Part shown: positions 37,202 through 46,376 of the stretch, piece after piece | How positions within the stretch are numbered: position 1 is the stretch's first letter | How the letters are laid out: the number at the start of each line of letters is the position of its first letter | Assembly (NCBI GenBank): GCA_017856435.1 | Contig: JAFMFB010000004.1 | Coordinates: 1-64,000 of the forward strand | Reading direction: 5' to 3' | DNA from: Burkholderiaceae bacterium | GTDB taxonomy: Bacteria > Pseudomonadota > Gammaproteobacteria > Burkholderiales > Burkholderiaceae_C | Length of the DNA stretch: 64,000 bases | Program-made: the position numbers and the translations under genes | The notes under the pieces: model-generated | The model's database searches: none | What the model was told of the DNA's origin: nothing | Seen by the model: only the letters and a program-made list of their open reading frames with translations

Positions 37202-37501
37202 ATGCTGCATATTGTCAATAAATCTCCGACCCAGACCCGCTCCCTGGATAGCTGCCTGCGAATGGCCCTGGCGGGTCAGGCCGTATTGCTCATTGAAGAT
37301 GGCGTCTATGCGGCCACAACGGGTACCGCCATCGAGTCCCAGGTGAGTGACGCGGCAAAACGGCTGAAGCTGTTTGCGCTGAAACCCGATATCGAGGCAC
37401 GCGGCTTGGCATCACGCGTGCTTGAGGGTATTACGCTGGTGGACTATGGCGGCTTTGTCGACCTGGTCGCAGAGCACGGCACGCCCAACTCCTGGCTGTA
37501 A
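37202..37501 (+). CDS. dsrH: Sulfurtransferase subunit DsrH
   Basis: A 99-residue TusB/DsrH-family protein. It starts MLHIVNKSPTQTRSLDSCLR; the sulfur-binding cysteine is Cys18, equivalent to Cys20 of Allochromatium DsrH. The following IEDGVYAA motif is standard. ATG at 37202 is chosen over the preceding TTG because it matches the family N-terminus. Confidence 0.94.
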   Translation: MLHIVNKSPTQTRSLDSCLRMALAGQAVLLIEDGVYAATTGTAIESQVSDAAKRLKLFALKPDIEARGLASRVLEGITLVDYGGFVDLVAEHGTPNSWL

Positions 37502-37581
37502 GGGCAGAGATCGCAGAAAAGCGAGAATCCGTAAAATTTTCATTCTTTATTTAGTTAACGCCACACTCTGAGGAGATTTAA

Positions 37582-37914
37582 ATGAGCATCGAAGTCAACG
37601 GCCAGACCTATGAAACCGACGAAGAGGGTTACCTGATCAATCTGGCTGACTGGAACAAGGATATTGCCGAACATATCGCGGTAGAGGAAAAAGTCGACTT
37701 GACCGACAACCACTGGGAGGTCATCAACTTCCTGCGCGACTACTACAACGAGTATCAAATTGCTCCCGCTGTTCGCGTTCTGACCAAAGCCATCGGCAAA
37801 CAGTTTGGAGAAGAAAAAGGCAACAGCAAGTATTTGTACGAGTTGTTTCCTTACGGCCCGGCCAAGCAGGCGTGCAAGATCGCCGGTTTACCCAAGCCAA
37901 CCGGCTGCGTTTAA
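37582..37914 (+). CDS. dsrC: Sulfur-carrier protein DsrC
   Basis: A 110-residue TusE/DsrC-family protein that carries sulfur between DsrEFH, DsrAB and the DsrMKJOP complex. Both redox cysteines of the flexible C-terminal arm are present: Cys98 in QACKIAGL and penultimate Cys109 in PTGCV. RBS GAGGAG lies eight bases upstream. It is separated from dsrH by 80 bases and from dsrM by 135 bases, so it may have its own expression level. Compare the cysteine-less paralogue at 32492. Confidence 0.97.
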   Translation: MSIEVNGQTYETDEEGYLINLADWNKDIAEHIAVEEKVDLTDNHWEVINFLRDYYNEYQIAPAVRVLTKAIGKQFGEEKGNSKYLYELFPYGPAKQACKIAGLPKPTGCV

Positions 37915-37981
37915 TAGATTGCGGGTTGCTGACGCCACAACAGAGCCAAATGTGCTGACTCCCTGCTGGTTCATGGCGACG

Positions 37982-38021
37982 GGCAGGGGGTAGCGGCTTG
38001 AACACCACCTCACCCCCCGCC
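37982..38021 (+). other. Stem-loop between dsrC and dsrM
   Basis: GGCAGGGGGT at 37982-37991 can pair with ACCCCCCGCC at 38012-38021 (nine of ten pairs, one A-C mismatch) around a 20-base loop. There is no T-run, so it is not a standard terminator. It may partially stop transcription or protect the 3' end of dsrABEFHC mRNA, giving more DsrC than membrane complex. This role is inferred. Confidence 0.4.
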
Positions 38022-38049
38022 AGCACGCGGTAGCGCCCGAACCAACGAG

Positions 38050-38778
38050 ATGAGTGCCCTTTCACTTTTCTACGCTGCGCTGTTTTATTTCGCCACTGCG
38101 GTGCTGGTGATCGGTCTGGGAATCAAAATCCGTCAGTATTCACGTGTACCGGCCCCCCTGAAGATCGCCTTGACGCCGGCCCCTATCACCCCGGCGGGTG
38201 TGCCTTGGCGACTGGCCCGCGAGGTGGTCTTTTTCGAAAGCCTGTTTCGCGCCAGTAAATGGACCTGGCTGTTCGGCTGGATGTTCCACGCCGCCCTTGT
38301 GGCGGTCCTGCTGCGCCACCTGCGCTATTTTCAGGAACCGGTCTGGAGCGTGGTCTCGCTCAGTCAGTCCCTGGGAGCCTATGCCGGCTTTGCCATGGTG
38401 GTAGGCCTCGCCGGATTATGGGCAAGGCGCTTCATAGTTGATCGGGTTCGCTATATCTCTACCCCGTCGGACCACCTGATGCTCGCCCTGCTCATTGCTA
38501 TCGGCCTGTCCGGTCTGACCATGCGTTTTGTCCTGCACACTGACATCATCGCGGTTAAGGTTTTCATGCTGGGGCTGATGCGCCTGTCGGTGCAACCCCT
38601 GCCCGCCGATCCCCTGCTCTTGCTGCACCTGTCGCTGGTGGCGCTGCTCATGATCATTTTCCCGATCAGCAAACTCCTGCACGCCCCGGGCCTGTTTTTC
38701 AGCCCGACCCGCAACATGAGCGACAACCCTCGTGAATCTCGCCATATTGCCAGTTGGGCGGCCCCACTCGAGAAATAA
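38050..38778 (+). CDS. dsrM: DsrM, cytochrome b-like subunit of the DsrMKJOP complex
   Basis: A 242-residue inner-membrane protein related to NarI, with five to six transmembrane segments (about residues 5-24, 70-95, 110-130, 145-165, 190-215). Histidines suited to haem b ligation appear in WMFHAALVAVLLRHLRYF. It transfers electrons between the quinone pool and DsrK. It begins a second block of the operon (dsrMKLJOP). Confidence 0.92.
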   Translation: MSALSLFYAALFYFATAVLVIGLGIKIRQYSRVPAPLKIALTPAPITPAGVPWRLAREVVFFESLFRASKWTWLFGWMFHAALVAVLLRHLRYFQEPVWSVVSLSQSLGAYAGFAMVVGLAGLWARRFIVDRVRYISTPSDHLMLALLIAIGLSGLTMRFVLHTDIIAVKVFMLGLMRLSVQPLPADPLLLLHLSLVALLMIIFPISKLLHAPGLFFSPTRNMSDNPRESRHIASWAAPLEK

Positions 38779-38802
38779 CCCCATCAGGAATCCTGACCCA
38801 CC

Positions 38803-40341
38803 ATGGCAACCGCTTCATTCGAAACGCCCCGCCTCAAGGAGTACCCCGTCATTCCTCTGGTGAAGGCCGGTGCCACCTCTCACCTCAAACCCTTTGTCGC
38901 AAACGAAACCATCCAGAAAAACCTGGGATTTCCGGGTGAATTGGTTGAGGGCTGGCAGGAGAAGGCGATTGCAAAAATGGGCGAGCTTTTAGGCAAGTAC
39001 CGCTCGCTTCAGGTGTACATGGATGCCTGCGTTCATTGCGGCGCCTGTTCCGACAAATGTCACTACTTCCTGGGCACCCAGGATCCTAAAAACATGCCGG
39101 TTGCGCGCCAGGACCTCTTGCGCAAGGTTTATCGCCGCTATTTCACTTTTGCCGGCAAATATTTCCCCTGGCTGGTCGGCGCTGCCGATCTCACCCGCGA
39201 GGTTCTTGATGAGTGGTACAGCTACTATCACCAGTGCTCGGAGTGTCGTCGCTGTTCTGTGTTCTGCCCTTACGGGATAGATACCGCTGAGGTCACCATG
39301 GCGGCCCGCGAGATCATGGACTCGGTGGGCATGGGCATGAAGTATTCCAATGAGATCATTGGCAAAGTCCACCGCATCGGCAACAACCTGGGCATTCCTG
39401 AGCCCGCCTTGGAAGACACCCTGCTCGGCCTGGAAGAAGATGTCAAGGACGACACTGGGGTTGACGTCAAGTTTCCCCTCAACGTCAAGGGAGCCGAGGT
39501 ACTGCTGGTCACTCCCAGCGCCGACTTTTTCTCCGAGCCGCATGTGGACAGCCTGATTGGTTACGCCAAGGTGTTTCACGCTGCTGGCATCAGCTGGACC
39601 CTGAGCTCCTATGCCTCAGAAGCGGCCAATTTCGGCCTGTTTATCGGCAGCTATGAGCAAATGCGCAAAGTAGCCCTGCGTATCCGTGAGGCGGCGCTGG
39701 AATTGGGCGTCAAGCGCATCGTGGTCGGCGAATGCGGGCATGCCTGGCGGGTCGCCTACAACTTCTGGAACACCCTGGCGGGCATTGGTGCTGGGGCCAA
39801 TGACCCGTTTGCCATTCAGCTGCAGCAGCAACTCGACCAGCGCTACAAGCAGCCCATGCACATCTGTGAATTCACCCACGATCTGATCCAGCGCGGCGTA
39901 TTGCAGTTTGACAAGGAAAAGAACGATGACCGGATCATCACTTTTCATGACTCCTGCAACGTAGCGCGCGCCTCTCGCATGGGGGACGAAGCCGGTGGCC
40001 AGTTCACCATTCCGCGCGACATCATCAAGGCAGTGGCCAATAATTTCCACGACATGGCGCCAGAAACCATCTGCGACAGCACCTTCTGCTGCGGTGGCGG
40101 CGGCGGCCTGCTGACCGATGACCTGCTGGAAATTCGTGTCAAGGGCGCTTTGCCCCGCATGGAAGCGCTCAATCAGGTGGTTCAGGAACATCAGGTCAAT
40201 TTCATGGCCTGCATCTGCGCCATTTGCAAGGCCCAATTCACCAAGGTACTTCCGCAATATGGATTTGACATGGGCATGGTCGGTGGTGTGCACCAGCTTG
40301 TCAGCAAGGCAATCCGGCTTGGTAACAAATCACCCGATTGA
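38803..40341 (+). CDS. dsrK: DsrK, HdrD-like iron-sulfur subunit of the DsrMKJOP complex
   Basis: A 512-residue cytoplasmic protein with two [4Fe-4S] motifs (CVHCGACSDKC near residue 78, CSECRRCSVFC near 146) and two CCG-type regions for a noncubane cluster (HDSCNVARASR with CCGGGGGLL, then CICAICKAQ). It is thought to be the site that re-oxidises or reduces DsrC. Located 24 bases after dsrM and directly before dsrL. Confidence 0.95.
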   Translation: MATASFETPRLKEYPVIPLVKAGATSHLKPFVANETIQKNLGFPGELVEGWQEKAIAKMGELLGKYRSLQVYMDACVHCGACSDKCHYFLGTQDPKNMPVARQDLLRKVYRRYFTFAGKYFPWLVGAADLTREVLDEWYSYYHQCSECRRCSVFCPYGIDTAEVTMAAREIMDSVGMGMKYSNEIIGKVHRIGNNLGIPEPALEDTLLGLEEDVKDDTGVDVKFPLNVKGAEVLLVTPSADFFSEPHVDSLIGYAKVFHAAGISWTLSSYASEAANFGLFIGSYEQMRKVALRIREAALELGVKRIVVGECGHAWRVAYNFWNTLAGIGAGANDPFAIQLQQQLDQRYKQPMHICEFTHDLIQRGVLQFDKEKNDDRIITFHDSCNVARASRMGDEAGGQFTIPRDIIKAVANNFHDMAPETICDSTFCCGGGGGLLTDDLLEIRVKGALPRMEALNQVVQEHQVNFMACICAICKAQFTKVLPQYGFDMGMVGGVHQLVSKAIRLGNKSPD

Positions 40342-40379
40342 AAACCCAGCCAACTCGTAACGATTTAAGGAGACGAACG

Positions 40380-42338
40380 ATGTCAGCCAACCCAGAGTCC
40401 ATCAGCGTCAAACCCCTCACCTTTCGGCGTTACAAGGACGGTGACCACAAGCCGCGCCCCTGGCAACAGCAAATTTTCAATGCCGACCACTCCCACAAAT
40501 GTCCCACCTATATCCAGAGCACGCCGCCCTGCCAGGGCTCATGCCCTTCGGGTGAAGATATCCGCGGCTATCTGAACATTGTGCGCGGGGTCGAGAAACC
40601 ACCGGCCGGCGTCAAATGGCAGGAGTATGCGTTTCGTCGCATAACCGAGGCCAATCCATTTCCCTCAGTCATGGGTCGGGTCTGCCCCGCCCCCTGTGAA
40701 TCGGGATGTAACCGCAATCAGGTGGAAGATTTTGTCGGGATCAACTCGGTCGAGCATTTCATCGGTGAATACGCTATTGCCAACAATCTGGCCTATACCC
40801 GACCCGAACGGCAAAGCGGCAAGAAGGTGGCTGTCATCGGTGGCGGCCCGGCTGGCCTGTCTGCGGCTTATCAGCTGGCTCTCAAGGGCCACGCCGTTAC
40901 CATCTTTGACGAGCGCGCTGAACTGGGCGGCATGATGCGCTACGGCATTCCTGGCTTCAGGACCCCGCGCACCATTCTGGATGCGGAAATCCAGCGTATC
41001 CTGGATTTGGGGGTCGTTGCCCGTACCAGCACCCGCATCGGCACTGACATCTCCATGGAGCAGATCAACCAGGACTTCGATGCCGTGTTCCTGGGCATGG
41101 GCGCCCAATCGGGACGCCCCCTACCGGTTGAGGGTTCGGATGCGCCCAATGTGGTCACCGCGACCTCCTTCCTCAAAGCCTTCAATGACGGCCGGTTGCG
41201 CCATGTCGGCAAGCGGGTGGTGGTGGTCGGAGGTGGTGACACCTCCATCGACGTGGCCACTGTGGCACGCCGTCTGGGTCATATTGACAAGGTCAACCCT
41301 GGCGACCGTCCAGAGATGGCGATTCTTGGCCATGTGGCTCATGATGTGGCGACTGTATCTGTCAAACAGGGCGCTGATGTGACCCTGACCTCCATCTTTG
41401 CAGTGGAGAAAATGCAGGCCTCCAAACACGAGGTGGAGCATGCCCTGTCCGAAGGTATCGCTATCCGTGGCGGCTACGCGCCGGTCTGCGTGGTCCGGGG
41501 CGACGATGGCCGGGCCATTGCATTGCGGGTGATTCGATGCGAGGCCAAGGTTGCCGGCGGCAAGCTTGAAATCAAGAACATCGAGGGCACCGAGGAAGAC
41601 CTGCCAGCTGATCTGATTGTCTCGGCCATTGGCCAGGCTGTTGATTTCACCGGCCTGGAGATGTTCAACAATGGCAAGGGGGCCGTTCCAGCTGATAAGA
41701 ACTACCAGGTTCAGGGCCATGCGGGTGTGTTTGCCGGCGGCGACATCATTCGCCCCCACCTGCTCACCACCGCGATCGGCCATGGCGCCATCGCTGCCGA
41801 AGGGATCGATCGCTTTCTGGCCGGTGAGACGCAGGACAAGCGACCCAAGATTGATGTCCACACCTTCGACCTGACGCGCAAGATGATCGAGAAGGGTCTG
41901 AGCTTCAGCGAGTCGCATGAGCCGATCCGGGGCACTGACTCCAGCAACGTGGCCATCCACAACTATGACAACCGCTCTGACCGCTACGTGATCTCCCACA
42001 AGGAGCTTTTCCTCGGCCACTTCCCCTTTACGCCGCGCAACAAGCGAACGGTGGTCAACCTCACTGCCGAGGAAGCACTGGGCAATTTCGAGGAGCGACT
42101 GCAGGCCTTGGTGGAAGAAAAGGCGCAAGCTGAAGCCAAGCGCTGCATGAGTTGCGGCCAATGCTTCGAATGTGACAACTGTGTGGTGTATTGCCCGCAG
42201 ACTGCTGTGTTCAAGGTCAAGAAGGCGCAGTCAACGACCGGTCGCTATGTCGATACCGATTACAACAAGTGCATCGGCTGCCATATTTGCCATGATGTCT
42301 GCCCTACCGGCTACATCCAGATGGGCTTGGGCGAGTAA
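40380..42338 (+). CDS. dsrL: DsrL, NAD(P)H:acceptor oxidoreductase
   Basis: A 652-residue iron-sulfur flavoprotein related to the small subunit of glutamate synthase. The N-terminus has CQGSCPSGEDIRGYL and CPAPCESGCNRNQVEDF; two Rossmann folds follow, VAVIGGGPAGLSAAYQLAL near residue 157 and VVVVGGGDTSIDVATVA near 280. The C-terminus has two [4Fe-4S] motifs, CGQCFECDNCVVYCP and CIGCHICHDVCP. DsrL takes electrons from DsrAB-linked oxidation to NAD(P). Its presence marks a sulfur-oxidising dsr operon. The ATG at 40380 follows AAGGAG; a longer start would overlap dsrK. Confidence 0.95.
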   Translation: MSANPESISVKPLTFRRYKDGDHKPRPWQQQIFNADHSHKCPTYIQSTPPCQGSCPSGEDIRGYLNIVRGVEKPPAGVKWQEYAFRRITEANPFPSVMGRVCPAPCESGCNRNQVEDFVGINSVEHFIGEYAIANNLAYTRPERQSGKKVAVIGGGPAGLSAAYQLALKGHAVTIFDERAELGGMMRYGIPGFRTPRTILDAEIQRILDLGVVARTSTRIGTDISMEQINQDFDAVFLGMGAQSGRPLPVEGSDAPNVVTATSFLKAFNDGRLRHVGKRVVVVGGGDTSIDVATVARRLGHIDKVNPGDRPEMAILGHVAHDVATVSVKQGADVTLTSIFAVEKMQASKHEVEHALSEGIAIRGGYAPVCVVRGDDGRAIALRVIRCEAKVAGGKLEIKNIEGTEEDLPADLIVSAIGQAVDFTGLEMFNNGKGAVPADKNYQVQGHAGVFAGGDIIRPHLLTTAIGHGAIAAEGIDRFLAGETQDKRPKIDVHTFDLTRKMIEKGLSFSESHEPIRGTDSSNVAIHNYDNRSDRYVISHKELFLGHFPFTPRNKRTVVNLTAEEALGNFEERLQALVEEKAQAEAKRCMSCGQCFECDNCVVYCPQTAVFKVKKAQSTTGRYVDTDYNKCIGCHICHDVCPTGYIQMGLGE

Positions 42339-42343
42339 GCGAT

Positions 42344-42835
42344 ATGAGCTTGGCGCGACTGTTCTGCCATGCGGCTCTGCTGCTGGTACTGGCCCTAAGC
42401 GCCACGGCGCAGGCCAGTGAGAGCGGCGTTGCGCAAGCCACGACGGGTCGTGTGGCCAAACCCATCATCGAACCCGCCCGGGGCGATAAATGTGTGGAGC
42501 CGGCCCAGGACATGCGACGCAACCATATGGAGTACCTGAAACACCAGCGGGATGACACCATGCGGGGTGGCATTCGCGGCGCCAAATACAGCCTGAAGAC
42601 CTGTATTGAATGTCATGCCAGCCAGACCACCAACAGCGTGACTGCCGCTCCAACCAACTTTTGCATCAGCTGCCACAGTTTTGCCGCAGTCAAGGTCGAT
42701 TGCTTTGAGTGTCACGCCACCCAACCTGCCTCCAAAAGCGTGTCCTTCATGCCCTTGGGGCATCCCACCCAAGCCCATGGTGTTCTCAGCAATCTCAGGC
42801 GCCAGTTCCAGAACCTGGCACCTCTCAAGCCATGA
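42344..42835 (+). CDS. dsrJ: DsrJ, periplasmic triheme cytochrome c
   Basis: A 163-residue protein with an N-terminal signal/anchor (LFCHAALLLVLALSATAQA) and three CXXCH haem sites: CIECH, CISCH and CFECH. It belongs to the DsrMKJOP complex, where one haem has unusual His/Met and His/Cys ligation in Allochromatium. It starts five bases after dsrL and overlaps dsrO by four bases. Confidence 0.94.
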   Translation: MSLARLFCHAALLLVLALSATAQASESGVAQATTGRVAKPIIEPARGDKCVEPAQDMRRNHMEYLKHQRDDTMRGGIRGAKYSLKTCIECHASQTTNSVTAAPTNFCISCHSFAAVKVDCFECHATQPASKSVSFMPLGHPTQAHGVLSNLRRQFQNLAPLKP

Positions 42836-43629
42836 AACCGGAATCACCCACTCCCTGCGCCTGTGGCAAAAACGCCTGTGACGAAACCCGTCCGCAGCCC
42901 GAACAGAATTCCAGGCGTAATTTTTTAGGCATTGCAGCGGCAGGCATGGCCGGCATCATGTTGGCGCCCGGAGTTCGGCTGATCGAGATTGCCCAGGCCG
43001 CAACCCCAGCCGCCGCCGGGGCCAGCCCCAAGGTCCGCTGGGGCATGTTGATTGACAGCAGCAAATGCACCCCTGGCTGCAACGCCTGCGTCGTAGGCTG
43101 TCAGACGGAAAACGGACTACCCACCCAACCCGGCCCTACCGACACGCAATACATTCGCAAGATCGACATCAAGGAAGTGCGGACCGGCAAGACCGCTTCG
43201 CTGCCCATGATGTGTCAGCACTGTGCCGAGCCGCCCTGCGTTGATGTCTGCCCCACCGGGGCTTCCTTCAAGCGCGCCGACGGCATTGTGCTGGTGGACA
43301 AGCACACCTGCATCGGTTGCCGCTATTGCATGATGGCCTGCCCCTACAAGGCCAGGTCATTCGTGCATGAACCCCTGACCCATCAAAAACCGGATGTACC
43401 GCGTGGCGTCGGCACGGTCGAGAGTTGCACAATGTGCGTGCACCGGGTGGACCGCGGTGAACAACCCGCCTGCATGGTGGCTTGTGCGGCAGCTGGCTAC
43501 AACGCCATCGTATTTGGCGACCTGAACGATCCTGCCAGCGAAATATCCAAACGGGTTGCCCAGTTCAGCACCAAGCAGATCCGGGAAGATCTGAAATTGA
43601 ACACGGGTGTCCGTTATCAGGGGCTCTGA
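42832..43629 (+). CDS. dsrO: DsrO, periplasmic iron-sulfur subunit
   Basis: A 265-residue ferredoxin-like protein with a Tat signal (NSRRNFLGIAAAGMAG near residue 22). It carries the four-cluster cysteine pattern: CTPGCNACVVGC, CQHCAEPPCVDVCPTG, CIGCRYCMMACPYK and CTMCVHRVDRGEQPAC. The ATG at 42832 overlaps the dsrJ stop as ATGA; an upstream in-frame start lies inside dsrJ. It faces DsrP on the periplasmic side. Confidence 0.94.
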   Translation: MKPESPTPCACGKNACDETRPQPEQNSRRNFLGIAAAGMAGIMLAPGVRLIEIAQAATPAAAGASPKVRWGMLIDSSKCTPGCNACVVGCQTENGLPTQPGPTDTQYIRKIDIKEVRTGKTASLPMMCQHCAEPPCVDVCPTGASFKRADGIVLVDKHTCIGCRYCMMACPYKARSFVHEPLTHQKPDVPRGVGTVESCTMCVHRVDRGEQPACMVACAAAGYNAIVFGDLNDPASEISKRVAQFSTKQIREDLKLNTGVRYQGL

Positions 43630-43632
43630 GGC

Positions 43633-44856
43633 ATGCGGCTTGCATTACGACAACTGGAAGGCCGCAGTGCCGGCTACTACCTGCTGCTGGCTGCGCTGAT
43701 CGCGCTGACTGCGCTGGGCCTGGGTGCCGCCTGGGCCATGGAACACCACGGCCACATCATCACCGGCATGAACAACCAGATTGTCTGGGGCCTGCCGCAT
43801 GTGTTTGCGGTTTTCCTGGTCGTGGCGGCTTCAGGCGCACTGAATATTGCTTCCATGTCTTCGGTATTTGGCAAGACAAGCTACAAGCCACTGGCCCCCC
43901 TCTCCGGCCTGCTGGCCATTGCCTTGCTGCTGGGTGGATTGGCCGTGCTGATGCTCGATCTGGGTCGGGCTGACCGCCTGATCGTAGCCATGACGCACTA
44001 CAACTTCAAGTCGATTTTTGCCTGGAATGTAATCCTCTACTCAGGCTTCATGGGACTGGTGGTGGCATACCTCTGGACCATGATGGAAGCGCGCATGAAC
44101 AAGTTCTCCGGGCAGGCTGGTCTGGCCGCCTTCATCTGGAGACTTTTGCTCACCACCGGCACCGGATCGATCTTTGGCTTTCTGGTGGGGCGACAGGCCT
44201 TTGGCTCTGCCTTGCTCGGCCCCATGTTCATTGTTTTTTCACTGTCCTACGGCCTGGCTGTCTTCATGCTGATCCTGTTTGCCATCAGCAAAGGCAGCCA
44301 GCGTGCCCTGGATCCCGCCATGCAAGACCGGCTGGCTCGGTTGCTGGCAATTTTTGTGTCATCCGCTGCCTACTTTGTGCTGGTCTATCACCTGACTAAC
44401 CTGTACTTTGCCAAGCAACACGGTCTTGAGCGCTTTGTGCTGATTGATGGTGGCATCTATACCAACCTGTTCTGGCTGGGGCAGATCGGCCTGGGCAGTG
44501 TGTTGCCGCTTGTGTTGCTGCTGAACCCCAGCAGCCGTCAATCTCGCACTGCCCTTGTCATCGCGGCACTACTGGTCATCGCGGGCGGCATGGCCCAGAT
44601 GTATGTCACCATCATCGGAAGCCAGGCCTACCCGATCGAAATTTTCCCTGACTATCAAGTCAGCAGCAGCTTTGGCGATGGTGTGGTTGCCCCCTACACG
44701 CCCCGGCTGCCGGAGTTGCTGCTGGGCTTGGGTGGCTTTGCCATGGTCGGCGTGATCGTGCTGCTGGCGCTGAAATGGTTGGCCTTCATTCCACAGCGAC
44801 TCGACAGTTTTCCCTCTGACCAGCTCAAGCACCCAGCCACTCAATCAAATACGTAG
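43633..44856 (+). CDS. dsrP: DsrP, NrfD-like membrane subunit
   Basis: A 407-residue integral membrane protein of the NrfD/PsrC family with about ten transmembrane segments. Typical sequence MNNQIVWGLPHVFAVFLVVAASGALNIAS starts near residue 46. It interacts with the quinone pool. Located three bases after dsrO, so co-translated with it. Confidence 0.93.
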   Translation: MRLALRQLEGRSAGYYLLLAALIALTALGLGAAWAMEHHGHIITGMNNQIVWGLPHVFAVFLVVAASGALNIASMSSVFGKTSYKPLAPLSGLLAIALLLGGLAVLMLDLGRADRLIVAMTHYNFKSIFAWNVILYSGFMGLVVAYLWTMMEARMNKFSGQAGLAAFIWRLLLTTGTGSIFGFLVGRQAFGSALLGPMFIVFSLSYGLAVFMLILFAISKGSQRALDPAMQDRLARLLAIFVSSAAYFVLVYHLTNLYFAKQHGLERFVLIDGGIYTNLFWLGQIGLGSVLPLVLLLNPSSRQSRTALVIAALLVIAGGMAQMYVTIIGSQAYPIEIFPDYQVSSSFGDGVVAPYTPRLPELLLGLGGFAMVGVIVLLALKWLAFIPQRLDSFPSDQLKHPATQSNT

Positions 44857-44860
44857 GCCC

Positions 44861-46279
44861 ATGAACCGCCTGCTTGTATCGGCTGCTCACAAGTCTTCTG
44901 GCAAGACCACCATGACCCTGGGGCTTTGCGCTGCGCTGAGCAGCACCGGTTGCCAGGTGCAGCCCTTCAAGAAGGGGCCGGACTTTATCGATCCGATGTG
45001 GCTAGGTATGGCCAGCGGCAGGCCCTGCTACAACCTTGACCCTTACCTGATGACGGAAGAACAGATTGTTCAACTGTTTTACCGGCATGCCACGGCTGCC
45101 GACATCGCCCTAGTGGAAGGGAATAAGGGGCTCTATGACGGCTTGACCCTGGACGGCAGCAGCAGCAACGCCGCCCTGGCGCACCTGCTGAAGCTCCCAG
45201 TTCTGCTTGTCATTGACGCGCGCGGTATGACCCGTGGCATTGCCCCACTGATCCTTGGGTATCAGGCTTTTGACCGTGGGCTCCAAATCGGTGGCGTCAT
45301 CCTCAACCGCGTGGGTGGCAGCCGTCATGAATCAAAGCTCCGTGCCGTGATCGAGCATTACACCGACGTGCCAGTGCTCGGCGCGGTGGGAGAAGAAGAC
45401 GCCTTGGCCATGCCAGAGCGCCACCTGGGCCTGATGCCCAGCAATGAACATGAGCATGCACAAGAGCAGGTTCAGCGCATCGGCCAACGTATCGCGGCTC
45501 AAGTGGACCTCCAGCGAATCAAAGATCTCGCCGCTACCGCACCCCCGCTAAAGATGCCTGCTGTACCGGTCAAGGCCGATGGATCCCGTGCCAAGCCAGA
45601 GGTTCGAATCGGTCTGGCCCGCGACAAGGCTTTCGGTTTCTACTACCCGGATGACCTGCAGGCCCTGGAACGTGCGGGGGCGCAGCTGATTCCCTTTGAC
45701 ACGCTGAACGATCAGCGCCTCCCAGACGTAGATGGACTTTTTATCGGTGGTGGTTTTCCCGAGCTCTTTCTTGACGCGCTGCACGCCAACGCCTCCCTGC
45801 GTCGTGAAATTGCCCAAGCCATAGAGGCCGGCCTGCCGGTCTATGCCGAATGCGCCGGACTGATGTACCTGGCCAGAACCCTGAGCTGGAAGGGCCGATG
45901 TGCCAACATGGTGGGTGTCATCCCCGGCGATGTCGAATTGCACGACAAGCCGGTCGGTCGCGGCTATGTCCATTTGAGCGCAAGCAACCGCATGCCTTGG
46001 CCTGGGTTGCGCGGAAAAAAAGTGCGCTGCCACGAGTTTCATTATTCCGAAATTACCGGACTGCCAGCCGATACGCCCACGGCCTGGCAGGTAACACGCG
46101 GTCATGGTATCGATGGCTTGCGCGATGGCATCGTTCACCGCAATGTTCTGGCCAGCTATGCCCACCTGCGCAGCCTGGACGCAGACGGCTGGGCGCCCGC
46201 ATTTGTCGACTTTGTTCGAGATTGCAAATATTCAGTGACAAGTGCGGGGCAGGAGCGACTTGGCAGCGTGGTGTCATGA
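44861..46279 (+). CDS. dsrN: DsrN, cobyrinate a,c-diamide synthase-like amidase
   Basis: A 472-residue CbiA/CobB-family protein. The N-terminal P-loop domain has AAHKSSGKTTMTLGLCAAL, and the C-terminal class I glutamine amidotransferase domain has YAECAGLMYLA with the nucleophile Cys. In dsr operons it amidates sirohaem to sirohaem amide for DsrAB rather than making cobalamin. Five bases after dsrP. Confidence 0.94.
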   Translation: MNRLLVSAAHKSSGKTTMTLGLCAALSSTGCQVQPFKKGPDFIDPMWLGMASGRPCYNLDPYLMTEEQIVQLFYRHATAADIALVEGNKGLYDGLTLDGSSSNAALAHLLKLPVLLVIDARGMTRGIAPLILGYQAFDRGLQIGGVILNRVGGSRHESKLRAVIEHYTDVPVLGAVGEEDALAMPERHLGLMPSNEHEHAQEQVQRIGQRIAAQVDLQRIKDLAATAPPLKMPAVPVKADGSRAKPEVRIGLARDKAFGFYYPDDLQALERAGAQLIPFDTLNDQRLPDVDGLFIGGGFPELFLDALHANASLRREIAQAIEAGLPVYAECAGLMYLARTLSWKGRCANMVGVIPGDVELHDKPVGRGYVHLSASNRMPWPGLRGKKVRCHEFHYSEITGLPADTPTAWQVTRGHGIDGLRDGIVHRNVLASYAHLRSLDADGWAPAFVDFVRDCKYSVTSAGQERLGSVVS

Positions 46280-46376
46280 CTCTTTGCAGCAGCCTTCTTG
46301 ACACTGGGCCATCAGCAATGCCCAATGTCCCATTCATCATCTGTGATAACTTTGCAGAATCCTCAGGAGCGAAACC

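Noticed and set aside
41121-42161. A 346-codon open frame antisense to dsrL
   Set aside because: Shadow of dsrL; composition rich in His, Gln and Ala as expected of an antisense frame, with no domain.
46280-46376. A frameshifted gene between dsrN and dsrR
   Set aside because: The gap carries no homologous coding remnant and both flanking genes have normal ends and starts.
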